The position numbers and the translations under genes are program-made. From Congeria kusceri (taxonomy: Eukaryota; Mollusca; Bivalvia; Myida; Dreissenidae), in NCBI GenBank assembly GCA_027627225.1, contig CM051029.1:26110851-26174850 (forward strand): 64,000 bases of DNA, in the 5' to 3' direction. This document shows, one piece after another, positions 58,221 through 64,000 of this stretch (position 1 is its first letter; every line of letters begins with the position of its first letter). The notes beneath the pieces are model-generated. The model was not told where the DNA came from. It ran no database searches and saw nothing but the letters and a program-made list of their open reading frames with translations.

Positions 58221-58530
58221 TAACCCCATGCCATGTTCTCAAAACAAGTTGAGCCTCATTTTCAGGTTCAAGTTGAACTTGAGCCAGATATTTCCAGATC
58301 AGGCCCAAAAATGGCGTTCACTAAAAATCTGGATCAATTGTAATTGTGGGTAAAAAATATACTATACATGATTAAGAACTCCTTATCGGATATGAAGATT
58401 CTGATTAAAATGTAACAAAAATTAATATTTTATAGAAGAAAGTTATTTTGAAACTAAAATATTTTTAGATTCAGCTCAGTTGAGCTAGAAGTTCGAAATC
58501 AGCTAAGATTGATTTTGATCCTGCCATTAT
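58221..58530. other. intergenic or intronic sequence, nothing recognised
   Basis: Contains short repeated words such as 'gttgaacttgagcc' and 'tcagttgagct', but no element or exon can be supported. Confidence 0.4.
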
Positions 58531-58821
58531 GCAGGGGGGGAGGGGGGGAGTGGCGGGCATATACAGGACTTTAGACTGAAAGAATTCCCGACAGGCAGGA
58601 ATTTGACACTCCGAATGATTGCGGGTGCCCGGAAATAGACTGTTCGGATTTTAGATCTCGGTAATATTGGCCCCTAGGCCATCTTATACACCAATTAAGC
58701 ATCCCCCATTGAGGGGATTTAGACAAAAATGCTTGGCCATGGGGTGGGGAATTAGATCCCCAACGATACAATTAGTCAAATTCCCCTGAGTTTGCCCGCC
58801 GTTCCCCCCCCCCCCCCCCGG
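58531..58821. mobile_element. inverted-repeat element with G-run and C-run ends
   Basis: The left side begins 'gcaggggggggagggggg' then 'agtggcgggcat'. The right side is the inverse, 'tttgcccgccgtt' followed by about 17 C. The outer G/C runs and the 'ggcgggca' motif form a terminal inverted repeat around 290 bp. The run lengths are prone to sequencing error. Confidence 0.55.
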
Positions 58822-58946
58822 AAAATATTGATAGGTGCATTAAGCCTTTGTGAATGCAAGGCCGGGTCTACTAGATCAACTTGCCTCTATCAGACTCTGC
58901 AAATTGCAGAACGGTTTGTTTCACTTGAGTGGTCCTATAGCTACAT

Positions 58947-59247
58947 TTTGTTTGTTTGTTTGTTTGGATTTTTCGCCATTTTTAACAGTATTTCAGTCAT
59001 ATCAGGGCGGTACGTTAACCTACTCACACTTTTCCTGGGGAAGCTTAGCTAATCTACGCGGTTCACCAGTACTAAGTGCACATATTTATGCCAGTAACTG
59101 ACAACTTCAATCAGAGGTAGGGGGAGAATGGCCAAAGAAATGATTTCATGACCAATCCCCACACCAGTTATGTGGCCGGTCTGGGGTTCGAACTCACGAT
59201 CCCCGGATTGACAGTCCAGCGCTCTACCACCTGAACTAGCCGGGCTT
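58947..59247 (-). mobile_element. tRNA-derived SINE with target site duplication
   Basis: A minus-strand 301-bp SINE. The head is tRNA-like: A box tagttcaggtg, anticodon loop ctgtcaa (GTC, Asp-like) and a B box around gttcgaaccc. The T stem is imperfect. A central body with 'ttactggcataaatatgtg' and 'cttagtactggtgaac' leads to a (caaa)n tail. The flanks 'ggtcctatagctacat' (58931-58946) and 'ggtctgtagctacat' (59248-59262) are a near-perfect target duplication. It is probably transcribed by RNA polymerase III and mobilised by a LINE. Confidence 0.85.
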
Positions 59248-59318
59248 GGTCTGTAGCTACATCAAAGAAACTTTACAAACACACGTCTGAAAGCGAATTG
59301 TATGTATCAATCAATGTA

Positions 59319-59927
59319 CTGGTGCAGTTCCTAAATCCGGACAGTACTTAAATCCGGACACCTCAGAAAAAATGTGTTTGTACGATCAATACTCATAATT
59401 CTATGGTATCAATGGATGCACACACTTGTCTCATCAATGTATGTCAAGTTTCAACAGAATTAATTGAGTATTAATTCATTGACTTATTGTTGCTTTCCTT
59501 CCTATCAAAAGTAAACATTTGCACGTTGGGGATTCAAATCAAAACATTATATCCAATAAATAAAGCTTTACAGAGAAAAAAATGAAAGAAAACACCAGAA
59601 CAAGGTAAACAGAGAAGAAGAACAAGATTACTGATTAACAAGTTTCAGCTGAATGTTTATTTTTATTCTTTTTGTTTTTAATAAAACATATTTTTAAGTG
59701 TCCAGATTTAGGTACTCTCCCACTGTATTTCGATATGTGATATAGGCCTTTTCTCGCCACATCATTCAGTGACTATTAGATAGCAGATTTCACTAAGATT
59801 TTGACCAAACCTTAAGATTAAACCTAACTTATTGTGTTAAACTTTATATTTTTGTTTGATGCAATTATCCAGAGAAATCACCTAAAAACCTGCAAAACGA
59901 GTGTCCGGATTTAGGTTCTTCACCGGT
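59319..59927. mobile_element. inverted-repeat MITE(s) with 'cctaaatccggacac' ends
   Basis: The left end 'ctggtgcagttcctaaatcc' after a TA (59317) is inverted twice on the right. The first is at 59698-59725 ('gtgtccagatttaggtact', then TA at 59726) and the second at 59901-59927 ('gtgtccggatttaggttctt'). A second left-type motif, 'cttaaatccggacac', lies at 59347. This looks like a pogo-like MITE with an internal or nested end. Confidence 0.6.
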
Positions 59928-60300
59928 TTACCACCTATATTGTTACGTAATTATTCGACACATTCAGCATTAAGTAAATTGGAAGTTATGAACATTTAAT
60001 GTATGGATTTTTATTCAGAATCTGCAAGGATGTTGTAAGCAAAATCAGTTCAATGTTTTAAGATTATATCAGTGATCATTGAATAATGTGCACTAATTTG
60101 AAACTGCAAGATATACACAATTAGGTCCCCTGTAATTCCTTCATACTTCATTGGAATAAAAACAAAACAAATTACATTTAAGCTTTAAAAATATTTTATT
60201 TCTATATTATGATAAATATCCTACATTTAAAACCGAACCAATATTAGAAACAAGCATGTAAAGCTAATAGATGACAAATTTACATAAGGCATAAAAACGA

Positions 60301-60602
60301 ATGTTTGTTTCAGGTTACCCGACCTACCCTAAAAAAATACCCAGACCATAGAACATTTTGTTGAGTTTGTCCGAATTTTTTTTGATTTTTTTTTTAATTA
60401 TTAATTATATGTTTTTTTGGTTTAATAAGAGTTCTGGTGTAATACCATCCACTTCAAAACAATATATAAGGGTGTTACTGCTATGTTTTGAATGTTCATT
60501 CAGTTTTAGAATCTTCAAGTTAACCATTTACTAATTATAAATAAAAAACAAATCCCTACCACCTACCCTAATGTTTTTGGTCATGTAACCTGAAACAAAC
60601 AT
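60301..60602. mobile_element. 302-bp MITE with 18-bp perfect terminal inverted repeats
   Basis: The left end ATGTTTGTTTCAGGTTAC (60301-60318) is exactly inverted at 60585-60602. Subterminal 'gacctaccct' and 'acctacccta' occur inside both ends in the same orientation. The interior is A/T-rich and non-coding. No target duplication is obvious. Confidence 0.75.
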
Positions 60603-60680
60603 ACATTTTACACCTAAGAAAAGCATGTACTTTGTAGTTATACTGGCAAAATATCAAACACGGATTGTATAAAATCACAC

Positions 60681-60870
60681 ATGACAGAATTGATCAATTG
60701 TATCAAACGCCAAATTTGGCATGACAAAATTGATGAATTGTATCAAACACCAAATTTGGCATGACAAAATTGATGAATGTATCAAACAACAAATTTGGCA
60801 TGACAAAATTGATGAATTGTATCAAACACCAAATTTGGCATGACAAAATTTACCAATTGTATCACAAACC
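60681..60870 (+). repeat. 40-bp minisatellite, about 4.7 copies
   Basis: Units of 39-40 bp start at 60681, 60721, 60761, 60800 and 60840 (partial), built from 'atgacaaaattgatgaattg' and 'tatcaaacaccaaatttggc'. The copies differ by one to three bases. Confidence 0.93.
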
Positions 60871-61130
60871 GCACTCATAATTTCCTTGCGACCTAATGCC
60901 ATATTCATAACAGACATTTTAGTTGGAGTAAATAAATTATACTAAATTAAACATTTGAGACAATTTCTGAGTAAAGAAGATGAATGTTCAAAAAGGGTAA
61001 ATTAAGCAACAATTATTTAATGAGCTAAAGTACAAAGATCTTTATTAATACAGACTATTATCCACAGGATTGGCACCCGTACTTTGAGGGACTATGTCAA
61101 CGAAAAAGGCCTAAATTTATTTTAAAAAAT

Positions 61131-61393
61131 ATGTGGTGCGTCGTGGGAAAGCCGGACTTAATGCATGTGCGTAAAGTGTCGTCCCGGATTAGCCTGTGCA
61201 GTACGCACAGGCTAATCCAGGACGGCACTTTCTGCCTACAGTGGATTTATGTTTAGAAGAGACTTCCTTGAAACAGAAAATACCATACAAGCTGAAAGTG
61301 CCGTCCCGGATTAGCCTGTGCAGACTGCACAGGCTAATCCGGGACGACACTATGCACATGCATTAAGACCAGTTTTCTCACGACGCGCCACAT
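61131..61393. mobile_element. palindromic MITE carrying two GC-rich hairpins
   Basis: Long terminal inverted repeats of about 70 bp (left 'gtggtgcgtcgtgggaaa', right inverse 'gtggcgcgtcgtgagaaa') enclose a 263-bp element. Each arm contains a near-perfect hairpin, 61176-61228 and 61298-61350, with the stem 'cggattagcctgtgc'. The flanks are TA-rich and allow a TA target duplication. I recall this family as very abundant in dreissenid mussels. Confidence 0.85.
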
Positions 61394-62700
61394 ATATAAT
61401 TAAGATTATTTTTTCAAAAATATCTCCTTATGTATTATATTATTTATTCTTTATTTAATGTACATGTCTTAGCATAGACCATTTCTATCATCTACCATCA
61501 TTTAGTGCAATACTGCAGCAACAGGAAACCAATTTTTCGTTGACAAAGTCGCTTCAATGATTACTCACCAATGATCATGCTCAGAGGTTTGCAAAAATTA
61601 ACAAAAAGGTAATCATATTTAATTTTGTTTCATTGAGATTATATCAACAATTTGGTGTTTCCTTGTTAATTCCATTTGTAACCAGTAGATATCAAACTTT
61701 CCCATGACTGTTCAAAAGAACAAATGGTACAATTTTACTATTTACATTTTTCTTACAGAGATTGAAATGCGTCCATAATGTATGCATACACACATCAAAA
61801 ACTTCATTTAAAAATCTTGTGAGAATGAACAACTACCGGTAATAAACAGCACAAAATACTCTTTGACTAGATGACTTAAAGGCACAAACAAGGTGTTTAA
61901 AATGAAACACAACATTTGAAGTTGAATTTAGAAGTAACAAAGAAATAAAATAAAGCATCATGAGTGGACAACTTTTAAATATATAAATAATATGAGTGGT
62001 ACTTCAACAGCTTTAAATTCAGTTTTGTGATAACATTTTAACTCTATGAAATTAGCCAGTGTTCCTCATGTTCTGTCTAGAAAATCATGCATTTTGCCGA
62101 ATGTTAATGGTTAAATAGTCGGGTATCATTCGCGTTGTCACGATATTTGGCAAGTAAATAAAGCTTATATTTGTAACAGTTTTAATTGGAGGATCAGTGT
62201 TTTTACAATATACAGTATCAAGCAAAACCAAACGCTCCTTTTCAAGGATACAGATCATCATGGACACTTGTTAAGACAGACAATATGATGACCGTTTCAA
62301 TAGTTCATTCTGAATTGGACCACTTTCACCATTTGTGTGACTTTAACAGAATATTGTCTGAACTGAATTGAAAGTTACCAGCACAGTAAGTTTAGTATTA
62401 TTTCATAATGGACAAAGCTACTTTTTGAACCAAAAGTTCAGATACTAAGTTACAATGTAAACTCTGTTTATTAGTAACAGTGTAAGAATACAGTATGAAA
62501 GCTAATATTTGTCTTTGGTTAATTTTTTTCTAAACTGGAACAACTGTACACATTTCATGTGCATTAAACTCCCATTAAAGTTTTCTGTTTGAAGGCTTTC
62601 ATTTTTTTAATGCATTACTTATTTACTGATACTATAACAAGCAACTTAAACAATTAGAAAACAATTTATCAATAATAAATAAATACAAGGCTTCTCACAG
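61394..62700. other. non-coding sequence; partly a copy of an ANKRD39 intron fragment
   Basis: About 61432-61550 closely resembles 13518-13642 (ANKRD39 intron 2), sharing 'ttattctttatttaatgtac' and 'catttctatcatct'. Otherwise AT-rich. No exon of ATG3 or any other gene was recognised. Confidence 0.6.
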
Positions 62701-62789
62701 GATGTGACGTATGCCACCGAAGCATATGCTTGTCAGAGGAAGGCAACACAATGTCAGGTACATGTTGGCAAAAATGACGCTTCCTACAA

Positions 62790-64000
62790 AAAGAGTTATG
62801 GTCCGTGTACTCTGATCTTCCTCTCAACATCCTCTATCAATATACATGGTTTTATTTTAAATCACTTCAATATTAATAGAGTAATGCACTGCACAAGAAA
62901 ATTAACTGAAGGACAATAACTCCATAAATATTGAAGAAACAGTTATGGTCTTTGTACTCTGCCCTTCCTCTCAATGCCCTCTTATCAATACATGTGGTGT
63001 TATATTAAATTCCTTCAATATTCAGGTAGTAATATCTGCAAAAAAGGGCTATAACTCTGTAAATATTTTAGATATGGTCTTTGTACTCAGCACTTCCTTT
63101 CAACGTCCTCTATCAATATATGTACTTTAATTAGGATCCCTTCAATACTAAAGGAGTAATGCTCCGCACAAGAAAATTTAACAAATAGCAACAATTCGGT
63201 AATGCTGAAGAAATAGTTGTCGTCCTTGTACTCTGCAAATCCTCCAAGAAAATAAAACAAAGGGCAATAACTCTGTAAATATAAATAAAGTGCTGTGGTC
63301 CTTGTATTCTGTACTTCCTCTCATTGTTCTCTATCATTATATGAGGTTTCATTTGAATCCCTTAATTACTAATGGAGTTGTGGTTTGCACAAGAAAATAA
63401 AACAAAGGGCAATAACTCTGTAAATATAAATAAAGAGTTCTGGTCCTTGCATTCTGCACTTCCTCTCATTGTTCTCTATCATTATATAAAGTTTCATTTG
63501 AATCCCTTTAATACTAACGGAGATATGCTCTACACCAGAAAATTATACAAAGGGCAATAACTCTATAAATATTGAACAAAGTGTTATGGTCCGTGCGCTC
63601 CGCTCTTCTTTTCATTGTCCTCTATCATTTTATGAAGGTTCATTTGAATCCCTTCAATACTCATGGACTAATGCTCCGCACCAGAAAATTAATGCTTCAC
63701 ATAAAGAAATAAAACAAAGGGCAATAACTGTAAATATTGAAGAAATAGGCGTGGTCATTGTGCTCTTCACTTTCTCCTATTGTCCTCTATCAATATGTGA
63801 AGTTTCATTTGAATACCTTCAATACTAATGGAGTTATGCTCAGCAAAAGAAAATTAAACAAAGGGCAATAACTCTGTAAATATTGAAGAAAGAGTTATGG
63901 TCCTTGTGCTCCGCACTTCCTCTCATTGTCCTCTATCATTAAATAAAGTTTCATGTGAATCCCTTTAATACTAATGGACTTATGCTCTGCACAAGAAAAT
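62790..64000 (+). repeat. tandem repeat of about 145 bp running off the window
   Basis: Diverged units with 'aaagggcaataactctgtaa', 'agttatggtcc', 'cttcctctcattgtcctcta' and 'gtttcatttgaatccctt'. Starts of the 'gggcaataactc' word at about 63262, 63407, 63552, 63720 and 63863 give a period of 143-168 bp. Earlier, more decayed copies reach back to about 62790. Short frames inside are artefacts. Confidence 0.88.

Noticed and set aside
59160..59247. Functional tRNA-Asp gene on the minus strand
   Set aside because: The T stem has mismatches, and the sequence continues into a SINE body with a (caaa)n tail and target duplication.

Overview
The window is genomic DNA from an animal, most likely a bivalve mollusc. 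The genes have spliced exons and AT-rich introns. There are no prokaryotic signals, and the intergenic DNA is full of mollusc-type minisatellites, tRNA-derived SINEs and MITEs. The double-hairpin repeat near 61.2 kb is one I associate with zebra-mussel-like genomes; that is recollection, not a search result.

Left part (1-18.1 kb), host genes. The last four coding exons of a gamma-tubulin complex component 3 gene (TUBGCP3, + strand) lie between 4154 and 11166, each in phase 0. A complete three-exon ANKRD39 gene (186 aa, - strand) lies at 13247-15237. It is head-to-head, 324 bp apart, with the first coding exon of ATG3 (+ strand, 15562-15633). A single-exon gene for a leucine-rich-repeat/fibronectin-III type I membrane protein (16484-18100) lies downstream of that ATG3 exon. 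I see no other ATG3 exon before the window ends, so the LRR gene and everything to its right appear to sit inside ATG3 intron 1.

Middle (18.2-58 kb), a satellite and its parasites. About 23.3 kb, roughly 485 copies, is one 48-bp satellite in three blocks (19462-23278, 24795-39262, 52952-57972). Blocks two and three were one array, split by a Ty3/Gypsy LTR retrotransposon (39263-52951, - strand, 4-bp target duplication). That element carries gag, a pol frame with four nonsense codons, and an unusual third ORF encoding a C2H2 zinc-finger protein. It was itself hit by a 5'-truncated L1/Tx1-like LINE (42721-46360, 14-bp target duplication). Block one ends in exactly the first 213 bp of the Gypsy LTR, fused to a second copy of the 1.27-kb sequence that precedes the array. 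This is the scar of a tandem duplication that happened after the Gypsy insertion. Inside block two, 1344-bp and 3888-bp tandem duplications show continuing array growth.

Right part (58-64 kb) holds no recognised gene. It contains several inverted-repeat MITEs, a tRNA-derived SINE with a target duplication, a 40-bp minisatellite and a tandem repeat of about 145 bp running off the end. The very long ORFs in the satellite follow from its 48-bp (16-codon) period and are not genes.
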